A stretch of DNA of 64,000 nt from Hydrocarboniphaga daqingensis (GCF_900129825.1 NZ_FQWZ01000009.1:1-64000); one strand, 5' to 3'. Counted from the first letter of the stretch, positions 36,763-46,759 are shown. Translations and numbers: made by a program. Notes: generated by a model from the sequence alone, not told the origin.

Positions 36763-38454
36763 ATGGCCATGCTGAAGAACCCTGCCACCAAGTACCGTAG
36801 CTTTGCGCCGATCGGTCTGCGCGACCGCACTTGGCCCGACGTCGTCGTGACGCGTCCGCCGATCTGGTGCAGCGTCGATCTTCGCGACGGCAATCAGGCG
36901 TTGATCGAGCCGATGAATGCGGCGCGCAAGCTGCGCATGTTCCAGATGCTGGTCAAGATCGGCTTCAAGGAGATCGAAGTCGGCTTTCCGTCCGCCTCGC
37001 AGATTGAATTCGACTTCATGCGTGAGTTGATCGAAGGCGGGCACATTCCGGACGACGTCGCGATCCAGGTGCTGACCCCGGCGCGTGAGCCGCTGATCCG
37101 CCGCACGTTCGAAGCGATGCGCGGTGCGCGCAACGTGATCCTGCATTACTACCACGCGGTGGCGCCGGTGATGCGCAACGTCGTGTTCAACATGAGCAAG
37201 GAGCAGGTGATCGCCGAGCTGACCGTGCCGCATGCGCAGCTGGTCAGGGACCTGGCTGCCGAGCAGCCGGCAACGAACTGGACGTTCCAGTATTCGCCGG
37301 AGATGTTCTCCGACGCCGAACTGGAGTTCTCGAAGGCCTGCGTCGACGCGGTCACCGAGATCTGGCAGTCGTCGCCGACCAATCGCTGCATCATCAATCT
37401 GCCGACGACGATCGAGCATTCGACGCCGAACCTCTACGCCGACCAGATCGAGTGGATGCACCGCAATCTGAAGCGGCGTGACGGCATCATTCTGTCGGCG
37501 CACCCGCACAACGACCGCGGCACCGGCGTGGCGACGGCCGAACTGGCGATGATGGCCGGTATCGACCGCGTCGAAGGCTGCTTGTTCGGCAACGGCGAAC
37601 GCACCGGCAACGTCGACGTCGTCAATCTGGCGCTGAACCTGTATTCGCAGGGTGTCGATCCGGGCCTGGATTTTTCCGATATCGATTCGGTTCGCGCCAC
37701 CGTCGAGTACTGCAATCAGCTGCCGGTGCATCCGCGCCATCCCTATGTCGGCGACTTGGTCTACACCTCGTTCTCGGGCTCGCACCAGGACGCCATCAAG
37801 AAGGCGTTCGCCGCCCGCAAGGAAGGCGACATCTGGGATATGCCATATCTGCCGATCGACCCGAAGGACGTCGGCCGCAGTTACGAAGCGGTGATCCGCG
37901 TCAATTCGCAGAGCGGCAAGGGCGGCATCACCTATCTGCTCGAACAGGAATATGGCCTGAAGTTGCCGCGCCGGCTGCAGATCGAGTTCAGCCAGATCGT
38001 CCAGGAAGCGATGGATGAATCCGGCAAGGAAGTCAGCGCCGCCGACATCTGGGCGATTTTCAGCCGCGCGTATCTGGACGCCCAGCAGCCGTACGGCTAC
38101 GTCGCTCACCACTTGGTCGAAGACTCGTCGCGCAATACGGTCGAGCTGTCGACCGAGATCAGCATCAGCGGCGAGCGACGCAAGCTCGAAGGCCGCGGCA
38201 ACGGACCGATCGATGCGTTCGTGTCCGGCTTGTCGCAGCTGATGGGTGAGCCGATCGCGATCGTCGATTACGCCGAGCATGCGATCGGCGCGGGTGCCGA
38301 TGCAGCAGCGGTGACCTACATCGAGCTGAAGATTGGTGAGCCGCTGGCCGGGCAGAAGAACGTTTTCGGCGTTGGCCGCGATGCCAACATCGTCACGGCC
38401 TCGCTGAAGGCGATCCTGTCGGGCGCCAACCGCATTTTGGCCGCGCGCCGCTGA
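36763..38454 (+). CDS. leuA: 2-isopropylmalate synthase (LeuA type 2)
   Basis: A 563-residue enzyme condensing acetyl-CoA with 2-oxoisovalerate, the first committed leucine step. [16 protein letters not shown] holds the catalytic and metal Asp; [20 protein letters not shown] supplies metal-binding His residues. The C-terminal third is the allosteric regulatory domain expected to bind leucine. [20 protein letters not shown] and the long N-terminus mark the LeuA2 class (about 560 residues). The start [14 protein letters not shown] matches the family; an ATG at 36730 lies inside a hairpin and adds 11 unlike residues. It is preceded by a Leu-rich leader and is not followed by leuBCD. Confidence 0.95.
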   Translation: MAMLKNPATKYRSFAPIGLRDRTWPDVVVTRPPIWCSVDLRDGNQALIEPMNAARKLRMFQMLVKIGFKEIEVGFPSASQIEFDFMRELIEGGHIPDDVAIQVLTPAREPLIRRTFEAMRGARNVILHYYHAVAPVMRNVVFNMSKEQVIAELTVPHAQLVRDLAAEQPATNWTFQYSPEMFSDAELEFSKACVDAVTEIWQSSPTNRCIINLPTTIEHSTPNLYADQIEWMHRNLKRRDGIILSAHPHNDRGTGVATAELAMMAGIDRVEGCLFGNGERTGNVDVVNLALNLYSQGVDPGLDFSDIDSVRATVEYCNQLPVHPRHPYVGDLVYTSFSGSHQDAIKKAFAARKEGDIWDMPYLPIDPKDVGRSYEAVIRVNSQSGKGGITYLLEQEYGLKLPRRLQIEFSQIVQEAMDESGKEVSAADIWAIFSRAYLDAQQPYGYVAHHLVEDSSRNTVELSTEISISGERRKLEGRGNGPIDAFVSGLSQLMGEPIAIVDYAEHAIGAGADAAAVTYIELKIGEPLAGQKNVFGVGRDANIVTASLKAILSGANRILAARR

Positions 38455-38459
38455 GCAGC

Positions 38460-38485
38460 GGGCGCGACGCCACGGCGTCGCGCCC
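38460..38485. terminator. GC-rich hairpin after leuA
   Basis: GGGCGCGACGC and GCGTCGCGCCC form an 11-bp perfect stem around a 4-nt loop, a few bases past the leuA stop codon. There is no T-tract after it (AAAG follows), so it may be a weak or Rho-assisted terminator. Confidence 0.55.
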
Positions 38486-38501
38486 AAAGCCTGCCGGCCC
38501 G

Positions 38502-38507
38502 TACAAT
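38502..38507 (+). promoter_or_regulatory. -10 box directly before the uracil-DNA glycosylase gene
   Basis: TACAAT (five of six matches to TATAAT) ends 6 bp before the ATG at 38514, with no ribosome binding site between them. Transcription would begin at or beside the start codon. The -35 region is weak and falls in the leuA terminator hairpin. Confidence 0.45.
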
Positions 38508-38513
38508 CGGCGC

Positions 38514-39332
38514 ATGGACCCCGCACGCCGCCGCTCGTATCTGAAGGCACTGGGCATCGAGCACTACGTGCGTCGCGATGCCCCGTCGGCTGCGCCCGCA
38601 GAGCGGGTCGTTGCAACGACCGCCACTGCGGTCGCTGCCGAAGCCGCTGTTCCACGACCGATCGAGCCGATGCCGCCACGAGCCAAGATTCCCGCGACGC
38701 TGCCGCTGCCTGTGGCCCCGGCTGCGCCCCCGGTGATCACGGCGGCGACTCCCATCGACGTGCCGCGTGACTGGGTTGGATTGCGCGACAGGGTGCGGGA
38801 CTGCCAGCACTGCAAGCTGTGCGCAACGCGTACGCAGACCGTGTTCGGCGTCGGCGTCGAAGACGCGCCGCTGTTGGTGGTCGGCGAGGGGCCGGGCGCC
38901 GATGAAGATGCGCAAGGGGAGCCCTTCGTGGGTCGCGCTGGCAAGCTGCTCGACCAGATGTTGCTGTCGATCGGCCGCAGTCGCAGCAAGAACACCTACA
39001 TCGCCAACGTCGTCAAATGCCGTCCGCCGGGCAACCGTGACCCCGAGGCTGACGAAGTCGAAGCGTGCCGCCCGTATCTCGATCGCCAGATCGAGTTGAT
39101 CAAGCCCAAGTTGATCGTCGGCCTTGGCCGGACCGCGGCGCAGCGCCTGCTGCACACCGATGAGCCGCTGTCGAAGCTGCGCGGGCCGCTGTTCGAGTAC
39201 GGGCCGACGCGCACGCCGGTGTTCATCACCTACCACCCGGCCTATCTGCTGCGCAGTCCGCGCGAAAAAGCCAAGAGCTGGCAGGATCTGAAGCGGATTC
39301 ATCAGTTGCTGCAGCAGCACGACGCCGGATGA
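38514..39332 (+). CDS. Uracil-DNA glycosylase, family 4 (Fe-S)
   Basis: A 272-residue protein that excises uracil from DNA. Residues about 1-85 are an Ala/Pro-rich variable region. The catalytic core has cluster cysteines in [10 protein letters not shown] and others in [13 protein letters not shown] and EACRPYL, the active-site motif [20 protein letters not shown], and the His motif TYHPAYLL. Such enzymes are the bacterial type 4 UDGs with a 4Fe-4S cluster. First of three coupled genes (ATGA overlap with rimI). The N-terminal extension also occurs in relatives annotated as DNA polymerase-like uracil glycosylases. Confidence 0.92.
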   Translation: MDPARRRSYLKALGIEHYVRRDAPSAAPAERVVATTATAVAAEAAVPRPIEPMPPRAKIPATLPLPVAPAAPPVITAATPIDVPRDWVGLRDRVRDCQHCKLCATRTQTVFGVGVEDAPLLVVGEGPGADEDAQGEPFVGRAGKLLDQMLLSIGRSRSKNTYIANVVKCRPPGNRDPEADEVEACRPYLDRQIELIKPKLIVGLGRTAAQRLLHTDEPLSKLRGPLFEYGPTRTPVFITYHPAYLLRSPREKAKSWQDLKRIHQLLQQHDAG

Positions 39333-39829
39333 CGGTCGCCGTCGAGCAGCGCCCGCGTCTGTTGCCGATGGGCGAGTCGTACTTGCCGGCCGTTTTCGAG
39401 CTGGAACGTCGTGCCTACGACTATCCGTGGAGCGAGGCCAACTTCCGCGACTCGCTGCATGCCGGCTATAGCGCCTGGGTGCTGCTCGATCCGGCCGGCG
39501 GTCCTGACGTCGCAGCGCCCTTGCTTGGCTATGCGCTGATGAGCATGGCCGTCGGCGAGGCGCAGTTGCTGAACATCTGCGTCGCGCCTGAGCATCGCCG
39601 GCGCGGTCTGGCGCGGCAACTACTCGATCATCTGCTGGCCGTGGCTCGCGCTGCGGCGATGGAGTCGATGTTCCTCGAAGTGCGGCCGTCGAATACATCA
39701 GCGCGGGCGCTATATGCCGCGTATGGCTTTGCGCAGATCGGAACGCGGCGCAACTACTACCGGTCCGCCAGCGGCGGAGAGGATGCGTTGGTGCTGTCGT
39801 TGTCGCTGTTATCTCCGGTCGTGCCCTGA
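39329..39829 (+). CDS. rimI: Ribosomal protein S18-alanine N-acetyltransferase
   Basis: A 166-residue GNAT acetyltransferase. The acetyl-CoA binding motif is ICVAPEHRRRGLARQLLDHL, and NTSARALYAAYGFAQIGTRR NYY in two parts (up to about residue 150) is the conserved C-terminal part with LEVRPSNTSARALYAAYGF, diagnostic for RimI. It acetylates the N-terminal Ala of ribosomal protein S18. ATGA overlap with the glycosylase gene and one-base TGATG overlap with the transporter gene place it in a three-gene operon. Slightly longer than E. coli RimI (148). Confidence 0.9.
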   Translation: MTVAVEQRPRLLPMGESYLPAVFELERRAYDYPWSEANFRDSLHAGYSAWVLLDPAGGPDVAAPLLGYALMSMAVGEAQLLNICVAPEHRRRGLARQLLDHLLAVARAAAMESMFLEVRPSNTSARALYAAYGFAQIGTRRNYYRSASGGEDALVLSLSLLSPVVP

Positions 39830-41073
39830 TGACGCTCGAACGACGTCGCCAATACTCGTGGGCCCTGTACGACTGGGGTAACAGCGCGTTTGCGACGACC
39901 GTCATCGCCGGGCTGTTCCCGATTTTTTTCGAACAATACTGGGCCAGCACGCTGGACTCGGGTACGCGCACGTTCTGGCTCGGGGTTGCCAGTTCGGTAT
40001 CGAGCTTGGTCGTGGTGTTGCTGGCGCCGCTGCTCGGCAGCATCGCGGATCGCGGCGGCCTGAAGAAGCGCTTTCTTGCCATGTTCAGTGCGGTCGGCAT
40101 CTTGTCGACGGCGGCGTTCTACTGGGTCGGGCAAGGACAGTGGATGGCCGCGACCGTGCTGTTCACGCTCGGCTCGATCGGCTTCCAGGCAGGTACCAGC
40201 TTCTACGACTCGCTGATCGTCAACGTCGCTGACGATGACCAGATGGACCGTGTTTCGTCGCTCGGCTACGGGCTGGGTTATCTCGGCGGCGGCAGCTTGT
40301 TTGCGCTGAACGTGGCCATGGTCCTCAAGCCGGCGCTGTTCGGTCTGGCCGATGCGGCATCGGCGACGCGCGTGTCGTTCTTGCTGGTGGCGATTTGGTG
40401 GGCCGTGTTTGCGATCCCGCTGCTGCGCAACGTGCCGGAAGCACGGGTGCGCACCAACGGCGCCGTCGCCGACCTGGTGGCGGGCTTGCGGCAGCTGCGC
40501 AGCACGCTCGTCGAACTGGGTCAGCTCCGGCCAGTGTGGATGTTTCTGCTGGCGTATTGGCTCTACATCGACGGCGTCGACACCGTGATCCGGATGGCGG
40601 TCGATTACGGACTGACGCTGGGCTTTGCGTCGTCGAGTCTGATCACGGCGCTGCTGATGGTGCAGTTCATCGGCTTCCCGGCAGCGATCGGATTCGGCTG
40701 GATCGCGGGTAAGCTGGGTACCAAGCGCGGCCTATATCTGGCGCTGACGGTCTACATCGCCGTCACCTGCTACGCCTACCTGCTGGAAAACGTCACGCAG
40801 TTCTATTTGATGGCGGCGGCGATTGGCCTGGTACAAGGCGGCGTGCAAGCGCTGTCGCGTTCGTACTACGCGCGGCTGATACCGGCCGGCAAGTCCGGTG
40901 AGTTCTTCGGCTTCTACAACATGCTCGGCAAGTTCGCCGCGGTGCTCGGGCCGATCGCAGTCGGCGTCACCAAGCTGGTGACCGGCGATGCGCGCTTGTC
41001 GATCCTGATTCTGGTGCTGTTCTTCGTCGGCGGCATGCTGTTGCTGTCGCGTGTGCCCGCACCCAAGACCTGA
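39829..41073 (+). CDS. MFS transporter, Atg22/UMF1-like
   Basis: A 414-residue permease with about 12 membrane helices. The opening RRQYSWALYDWGNSAFATTV is the signature of the UMF1/Atg22-like group of major facilitators, and LLGSIADRGGLKKRFL resembles the loop 2-3 motif (GxxxDRxGxxK). A second half with GWIAGKLGTKRGLYLALTVY shows the internal repeat. In yeast, Atg22 exports amino acids from the vacuole; bacterial substrates are unknown, and amino acid or metabolite efflux is a guess. One-base overlap with rimI. Confidence 0.88.
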   Translation: MTLERRRQYSWALYDWGNSAFATTVIAGLFPIFFEQYWASTLDSGTRTFWLGVASSVSSLVVVLLAPLLGSIADRGGLKKRFLAMFSAVGILSTAAFYWVGQGQWMAATVLFTLGSIGFQAGTSFYDSLIVNVADDDQMDRVSSLGYGLGYLGGGSLFALNVAMVLKPALFGLADAASATRVSFLLVAIWWAVFAIPLLRNVPEARVRTNGAVADLVAGLRQLRSTLVELGQLRPVWMFLLAYWLYIDGVDTVIRMAVDYGLTLGFASSSLITALLMVQFIGFPAAIGFGWIAGKLGTKRGLYLALTVYIAVTCYAYLLENVTQFYLMAAAIGLVQGGVQALSRSYYARLIPAGKSGEFFGFYNMLGKFAAVLGPIAVGVTKLVTGDARLSILILVLFFVGGMLLLSRVPAPKT

Positions 41074-41106
41074 ATGGCGCAGGCTGCGGGCGCAACGCGC
41101 TGACGC

Positions 41107-43107
41107 TTAGCGCGGGCGGCGACGTGGCGGCGACCAGCGACTGGCCTTGCGCAGCCGTGCCAGGGCGTCCGGTCCCGGCTCTGCTTCGTAGCGCAGGTCG
41201 ACGTAGGCGCGAAGCAGCGTGGTCAATGCATCAGCGAGTTCCGGGCGCTGCTGCTGTGCACGCTCGATAAAGTCGCGCGCGCCCTCATCGGATCGCTGGC
41301 TTAGGCCATAGCGCGCCAGCGGCGCAATGCCGCGTTGCCATAGGCGCACCGCCGGATCGATGGCAGCGGGCGCGGCGCGGCGCATCAAGACGATGCCGAT
41401 GACGGTCAGCAGCAGCGTGACGCTGCCGGTCAGCGCCAGCAGCATCGACTGCCAGTCGCCCAGACCGATGCGCCCGAGCAGTTCGCGCTGTCGCTCGGTG
41501 CCGTAACCGAGGACCAGCCCGTTCCATTGCGCGTCAACCCAGTCCCAGGTCGCTTCGACTCGATAGCGCAATGCCGGCCAGTCCAGCGTGCCGAGCGCCG
41601 CGCTGCGGCTATTGGTGCGGCGTGCGCGGGCGGTGGTCACGCTGCGGTCGATTCGTTCGGGTGCGACGGCCGACGTCGGATCAACGCGGACCCATCCCTG
41701 CCCGGCGAGCCAGACTTCGCTCCAAGCGTGCGCATCGGACTGACCGACGACGTACCAGTCGCCAAACGGGTTGGGCTCGCCGCCGAGATAGCCGGTGACC
41801 ACGCGTGCCGGTATGCCGGCGACGCGCATCAAATAGGTGAATGCGCCGGCGTAATGCTCGCAGTAGCCGCGGCGCGACTCGAACAAGAACTCGTCGATGC
41901 GGCTGCGCGCATCGGCGCGCTGCGCACCCGGCTGCAGCGTGTACGAATAGGGCTCGTCGTGGAAATGGCGCAATGCCCGCTGCACCAGTTCTTCGTCGCT
42001 GCGCGACTGCGCGCGCCATGCGCGCGCGAGCGCCTGGGCTCGCGGGTTGCCATCGACCGGATACGCCAGCTGCAGTCGACGTAACGCCAGCGGCAGGTCG
42101 AGCTGCAGCTGGTATTGCAGCTGAGCTTGGAAGCGATAACGGCGCAGCTCTCGTACCGGTTCATTGGCGAGCCACTGATAGTCGCTGCCAAGTCGTGTTC
42201 CCTCGGGTAGCGATGGCAGCGACGGCATGTCGAGCGCGAACAGCCAATGAGCGCGGGTGGGCTCCAGCGTGATCTCGTAGTCGTAGCGCGGACCCTGCAG
42301 CTTGATGTCCGGCGTAGGGGCGTGCGCGTGACGCCGGTCCGCATGCCAGGTCAGGCCGTCGTACTCGGTCAGCAGCGGCCCTCGCCAATAGCGATCGCTC
42401 GGTGCAGGTACCGCACCGTTGAAGCGAACGCGAAACGCGATCTCCTCACTGAGCGCCAAGCGGCCGATGTCGCCCGGCGTCATCGTGTCGCTGAGCCCCG
42501 ACCTTGCGCCGCCGGCGTCGTCCGGCAGCGTCCACAGCGGTCCTGGCAGCCGTGGAAACAGCACGAACATCAGCAGCATCAGCGGCAGGCTTTGCAACAG
42601 CATCTGGGCCGACAGGCGCAAGGTCATCGGCAGCGGTCGGGCGTGGCCGGCGTGATGAACGTCGATCAGCACCGCCGTGATCGCGACCGTCGACAGCAAC
42701 AGATACAGCACCGTCCACGGCGCCTGCGAGTACAAGAAGTGCGTTACCAGCAGGAAGTACAGCAGGAACACGGTGACCATCACGTCGCGGCGTTCGCGCA
42801 GTTCGGTCAGCTTCAGGGCCAGCATCACCACCAGCAGCGCGACGCCCGCATTCTGTCCCCAGACGCGGCCGTAGCTAGCATAGACGCCCGCGAAGATCGC
42901 CATCGTCAACGCGATCTTCAGCAACGCATGCGGCATTGGCCACTGCCGGATGGCTGCCGCGCCGCGCCACGCTGCAATCGACAGCACCAGTGCCGATTCC
43001 CAGGCCGGCAGTCGCAGCAGATGCGGTGAAATCACCAGCAACATGACCGCGAGCAGCCGCAGCAGACTGGTCCGAGATAGCAGGTCAGGCAGACGTTCGG
43101 GCTTCAT
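41107..43107 (-). CDS. Transglutaminase-like membrane protein (TgpA type)
   Basis: A 666-residue protein. About five membrane helices occupy the first 190 residues, a periplasmic part holds a transglutaminase core (about 400-500) with RRGYCEHYAGAFTYLMRVAG (catalytic Cys), then GDWYVVGQSDAHAWSEVWLA (His) and GWVRVDPTSAV (Asp), and one more helix and a cytoplasmic tail follow. The architecture is that of P. aeruginosa TgpA. The start is set by ATGA overlap with the DUF58 gene upstream. The neighbours moxR and DUF58 form a common trio whose role is still debated, with links to envelope stress and cell wall modification. Confidence 0.88.
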   Translation of the reverse strand: MKPERLPDLLSRTSLLRLLAVMLLVISPHLLRLPAWESALVLSIAAWRGAAAIRQWPMPHALLKIALTMAIFAGVYASYGRVWGQNAGVALLVVMLALKLTELRERRDVMVTVFLLYFLLVTHFLYSQAPWTVLYLLLSTVAITAVLIDVHHAGHARPLPMTLRLSAQMLLQSLPLMLLMFVLFPRLPGPLWTLPDDAGGARSGLSDTMTPGDIGRLALSEEIAFRVRFNGAVPAPSDRYWRGPLLTEYDGLTWHADRRHAHAPTPDIKLQGPRYDYEITLEPTRAHWLFALDMPSLPSLPEGTRLGSDYQWLANEPVRELRRYRFQAQLQYQLQLDLPLALRRLQLAYPVDGNPRAQALARAWRAQSRSDEELVQRALRHFHDEPYSYTLQPGAQRADARSRIDEFLFESRRGYCEHYAGAFTYLMRVAGIPARVVTGYLGGEPNPFGDWYVVGQSDAHAWSEVWLAGQGWVRVDPTSAVAPERIDRSVTTARARRTNSRSAALGTLDWPALRYRVEATWDWVDAQWNGLVLGYGTERQRELLGRIGLGDWQSMLLALTGSVTLLLTVIGIVLMRRAAPAAIDPAVRLWQRGIAPLARYGLSQRSDEGARDFIERAQQQRPELADALTTLLRAYVDLRYEAEPGPDALARLRKASRWSPPRRRPR

Positions 43108-44114
43108 CGCGTCGGATTCGTTCCGTACAGCGCCAGCGCCGATAGGCAGCGCTGCTGGTGCACCTCGCCGCGGTCGAGGTCGATCCGTTGCGACGGCAAG
43201 CGCAGCCCGTAGCGTTGCTGTGCCGCCTCGGCATCGAGCACCCAGCGCGTCAGCTGCGACAGCCGCTGTTCGGTATCCAGGCCGGGCAGTGCGTCCCAAT
43301 CGAGCCAGCGCTCGGGCGATGCGGTATCGCTGAACACGCGCACGCTCGGCGGCTGACGCTTGCCCAAGCTCTTCCAGTGCAATCGCCGCGGTGAATCGCC
43401 GGGGCGATAAGCGCGCAGACCGTCAAACTCATCGTGGCCGTCGCTGTTGCGGGTCAGTTCGCCGGCGTTGTTGCCAGCCGAAGGGGGTGAGGACGCTGCA
43501 TCAGCCGCGCGCGGATACACCAGTGCCACTTGGTCGAGTTCGATCAGTGTCCACGCATAGAACAAGCCCAGTGGAAATTCGGTCGAGATCCGGAACATCG
43601 TATTGCGCTGCCAGCCGCGCCGTGTCGCAGCGACGGCCAGACTGGCGCGGATTGGCACGCCTGCCGTCACGTCATGTACCGCCACCACCGGTCGTCGATG
43701 TCGTGACAACTGCAAGTCGTAGCGCGTCTTCTGCGTCGGATTGTCGAGCACGATCTCGAATCGCAACGTATCGCCGGCATGGACGGCGGCCGTGCGCCCG
43801 GCGCGTACGCGCACGTTCAGCAGGTTGGCATGGGTGTGGTGCATGCAGACCAGGCCAAGTGCAGCGATCAGAAAGCCGAGCAGGAACGCCATGCTGTTGG
43901 AGTAGTTGGTCGCTCCCAGCAGCATCACGATCGTCATCACCGCGAATCCGAAGCCAAAGCGCGTCGGCACGATATAGACGCGGCGACGGCTGATAACGGC
44001 TTCGGCTTCGGGCCTGACGCGACGCAGCACCCAGGCGTCGATTCTTGGCCTGATCCGCCATATCGCCCACCGCCGCCGCATCAGCGCCAAGGATTCAGGG
44101 GATCGCGACGGCAT
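43104..44114 (-). CDS. DUF58 domain protein
   Basis: A 336-residue protein. Two hydrophobic helices lie at about residues 50-95 (GFGFAVMTIVMLLGATNYSN, AFLLGFLIAALGLVCMHHTH), then a periplasmic or cytoplasmic beta-rich part, and the DUF58 signature FDGLRAYRPGDSPRRLHWKS near residue 245. DUF58 genes almost always follow moxR; the motif resembles von Willebrand-type regions. The start is not certain: MRRRWAIWRIRPRI at 44081 is an alternative. It overlaps moxR by 20 bp and the transglutaminase gene by 4 bp. Function is unknown. Confidence 0.86.
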   Translation of the reverse strand: MPSRSPESLALMRRRWAIWRIRPRIDAWVLRRVRPEAEAVISRRRVYIVPTRFGFGFAVMTIVMLLGATNYSNSMAFLLGFLIAALGLVCMHHTHANLLNVRVRAGRTAAVHAGDTLRFEIVLDNPTQKTRYDLQLSRHRRPVVAVHDVTAGVPIRASLAVAATRRGWQRNTMFRISTEFPLGLFYAWTLIELDQVALVYPRAADAASSPPSAGNNAGELTRNSDGHDEFDGLRAYRPGDSPRRLHWKSLGKRQPPSVRVFSDTASPERWLDWDALPGLDTEQRLSQLTRWVLDAEAAQQRYGLRLPSQRIDLDRGEVHQQRCLSALALYGTNPTR

Positions 44115-45006
44115 GAAGGATGTCGGCCGCGGTCGGCGCGCTGTCGCCGCGATCGCCCGACGCGACCAGTCGATGGCCGGCCACGGCGGCGAACACCGCT
44201 TGCACGTCTTCAGGCAGAGCCGAGCGGCGACCGTCGATCAGCGCCCAGGCCTGTGCCGCATGCGCCAATGCCAAACCAGCGCGCGGCGACAAGCCGTGGC
44301 GCAAGGCCCGGTGTTCGCGCGTGTACTGCAACAGCGCGATCAAATAATCGATCAGCGCCGGCGACGTGTGCACAGTGCGGACTTGTGCCTGCAGATCGAT
44401 CAAGGTCGGCGGGTCCAGCGTCGCCGGCAAGTCTTGCAACAGATCGCGCCGCTCTGGTTCGATCAGCAGCGCGCGCTCCGCTTGCGGCGACGGATAACCC
44501 ATCGAGATGCGCATCAGGAAGCGGTCGAGCTGCGATTCCGGTAGTGGAAACACGCCGATCTGCGAATGCGGGTTCTGTGTGGCGACAACAAAAAATGGCT
44601 GTGGTAGACAACGCGTCGAACCTTCCGCGCTGACCTGTCGCTCTTCCATCGCTTCAAGCAGCGCCGACTGCGTCTTGGGGCTGGCGCGATTGATCTCGTC
44701 GGCGAGCAATAGTTGGGTGAACAGCGGCCCTTCGTGAAAGCGAAAGCTGCTGCTGGCAGCGTCGAAGATCGCCACGCCGATGATATCGGCCGGCATCAGG
44801 TCGCTGGTGAACTGCAGCCGCTGGAAGTGCAGGCCAAGCACCCTGGCCAACGCAAGTGCCAGCGTCGTCTTGCCGACGCCGGGAATGTCCTCGACCAACA
44901 GATGTCCGCGCGCCAGCAGGCAGGTTAGTGCCAAGCGCAGCGACAGGTCCTTGCCGAGCACGATCGATGACAGCGCGTCGAGAGTGGGGCGTATCAGCGG
45001 GTGCAT
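44095..45006 (-). CDS. MoxR-family AAA+ ATPase
   Basis: A 303-residue ATPase. Walker A is VEDIPGVGKTTLALAL (Lys in GVGKTT), Walker B LLLADEINRASPKTQSALLE, sensor 1 VVATQNP and arginine finger region EAMEERQVS; the lid domain follows (LSPRAGLALAHAAQAWALID). MoxR ATPases act as chaperones, often with DUF58 and VWA partners. The start MHPLIRPTLDALSSI gives the usual length; a longer open frame upstream enters the intergenic region and was rejected. Head of the moxR-DUF58-transglutaminase operon and divergent from the patatin gene. Confidence 0.93.
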   Translation of the reverse strand: MHPLIRPTLDALSSIVLGKDLSLRLALTCLLARGHLLVEDIPGVGKTTLALALARVLGLHFQRLQFTSDLMPADIIGVAIFDAASSSFRFHEGPLFTQLLLADEINRASPKTQSALLEAMEERQVSAEGSTRCLPQPFFVVATQNPHSQIGVFPLPESQLDRFLMRISMGYPSPQAERALLIEPERRDLLQDLPATLDPPTLIDLQAQVRTVHTSPALIDYLIALLQYTREHRALRHGLSPRAGLALAHAAQAWALIDGRRSALPEDVQAVFAAVAGHRLVASGDRGDSAPTAADILHAVAIP

Positions 45007-45217
45007 AAGTTGGGGCCGGTTGGTGGCGTGTGAGCGGGCGTCCGTGATGTTGTCCAGTGTGCGACAAAGATGTCCGGCTGGCAGCCGCCGGTCGTGACCC
45101 ATACGGAGCCGTTCATCGCCGCGTGGTTCGTTGCATAGTGAAAATGACCCTAGTGGTATCCGCTGTACCGAGAATCGGCCGATACCCGCTTGCGACAGCC
45201 AAGTGGAGTGCGACACG

Positions 45218-46759
45218 ATGCAGCCCGCTGCCAAACGAGGACGTCCAGTGGATCACGATGTAAGCGCTGTCGAAGCTGTCATGCATCGAGCTTCGGACTA
45301 CAAGACCTGGAGCGAGGCAGCGCTGGAACTCGATCGGCTCGACGGGCTCGACGACTGGAAGGCAGAGGAAGCCTCGGACCATTACGACTGGCGTTTGATC
45401 CGCAGCCGTCTGCGGCAGATCCGCTCGTTTCGCGCCGAAGGCCAGACGCTCAAGCTGGTCCACCACTTGCGGCAGGGCCTGCACTGGAACCTCGGCAACA
45501 TCGGCAACAGCGCGTTGTACAAGGTCGCGCGTATCGGGACCAAGAAGCTGATCAGCGACTATGTCAGCGAGGTCTGCGACGCGCTCAACGAACTGGCGGC
45601 GACCGACATCCCCGAGTTTTCGCAGAACGACAAGCACAAGTTCTTTCACGATGTGGCATTGAGCTATGGCCGCTCGGCCCTGATGCTGTCGGGCGGCGCG
45701 ACGCTGGGGCTGTTCCATGTCGGCGTGGTTCGTGCGTTGTATCGCGAGGGTGTGTTGCCCGAAGTGATGTCGGGCTCCAGTGCCGGTTCGATCGTCGCCG
45801 CCACTGTCGGCAGCCGGCGTGCCGATGATCTGGAAGAGTTGCTCGACCCGACCAACGCGTACTACCACTTTTGGCGCGTGCTGCCGCTGCGGCAGATGCT
45901 CAAGCGCGGCTCGGTGATGGACCAGACGCAGTTGCGCCGCGCGATCTCGAAGAACATCCGCGATCTGACCTTCGAAGAGGCTTACAAGCTATCGGGTCGG
46001 GCAATCAACATCACGGTATCGCCGGCCGGCGTCAATCAGCAGCCCAAGCTGCTGAACCATCTGACGTTCCCTTACCTGTACATTCGCGAGGCGGTACTGG
46101 CGAGTTGTGCGGTGCCGGTGCTGTTCCCGCCGGTGATGCTGATGAGCAGCGACGAGACCGGCAACCGCACGCCGTACATGCCGCTGTTGCGATGGAATGA
46201 CGGCTCGCTGAAGTCCGACCTGCCGATGCTGCGCCTGCGCCGCTTGCACAACGTCAATCACTTCATCGTCAGCCAGACCAATCCGCACGTGCTGCCGTTC
46301 GTGTCCGAGCGCGAGCCCGGTACCCGCGGCTTGCGCAATTCGGCCCGGGACTATGCGTATTCCACGGTGCGCTCGCAGGCGACCAGCCTGCTGAACTTTG
46401 CGCGCGCCAATCTGCCGATCAAGCGCCTGCATCGTCCGCTCGACGTGGCGACCAGCGTGCTCGACCAGGACTATCGGGGCAACATCAACATCTTCCCCGA
46501 AGCCAGTTTGTGGCGTTACATCCAGGTCACCAGCAACCCGACGCTCGACAGCGTCCGGCGCTTCTTGCTCGAAGGTGAGCGTGCCGCTTGGGCGCGCGTC
46601 GAGATGATCCGCACGCAGACCGCGATCAGCATGACGCTCGAGCGCTGCCTGGAGCAGGTCGAAACCGCCGGCAGCGGCCAGCAACGGCGCAAGCTGCAGG
46701 GCGTCGCGCTGAAGGTCGTGCGGGATCGTACCGGTGGGTTGTCGATGCCGAGACGCTGA
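45218..46759 (+). CDS. Patatin-like phospholipase with DUF3336 domain
   Basis: A 513-residue lipid hydrolase. The N-terminal 140 residues match DUF3336 (SDYKTWSEAALELDRLDGLD, IRSFRAEGQTLKLVHHLRQG), as in yeast Tgl3/Tgl4/Tgl5 lipases. The patatin domain has the oxyanion loop SGGATLGLFHVGVV, nucleophile elbow GSSAG (Ser188) and catalytic Asp in RWNDGSLKSDLP, so the Ser-Asp dyad is intact. Start chosen because GGAG lies 10 nt upstream; an earlier in-frame ATG has no such support. Stand-alone gene, divergent from the moxR operon. Likely acts on triacylglycerol, phospholipid or acyl esters. Confidence 0.9.
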   Translation: MQPAAKRGRPVDHDVSAVEAVMHRASDYKTWSEAALELDRLDGLDDWKAEEASDHYDWRLIRSRLRQIRSFRAEGQTLKLVHHLRQGLHWNLGNIGNSALYKVARIGTKKLISDYVSEVCDALNELAATDIPEFSQNDKHKFFHDVALSYGRSALMLSGGATLGLFHVGVVRALYREGVLPEVMSGSSAGSIVAATVGSRRADDLEELLDPTNAYYHFWRVLPLRQMLKRGSVMDQTQLRRAISKNIRDLTFEEAYKLSGRAINITVSPAGVNQQPKLLNHLTFPYLYIREAVLASCAVPVLFPPVMLMSSDETGNRTPYMPLLRWNDGSLKSDLPMLRLRRLHNVNHFIVSQTNPHVLPFVSEREPGTRGLRNSARDYAYSTVRSQATSLLNFARANLPIKRLHRPLDVATSVLDQDYRGNINIFPEASLWRYIQVTSNPTLDSVRRFLLEGERAAWARVEMIRTQTAISMTLERCLEQVETAGSGQQRRKLQGVALKVVRDRTGGLSMPRR

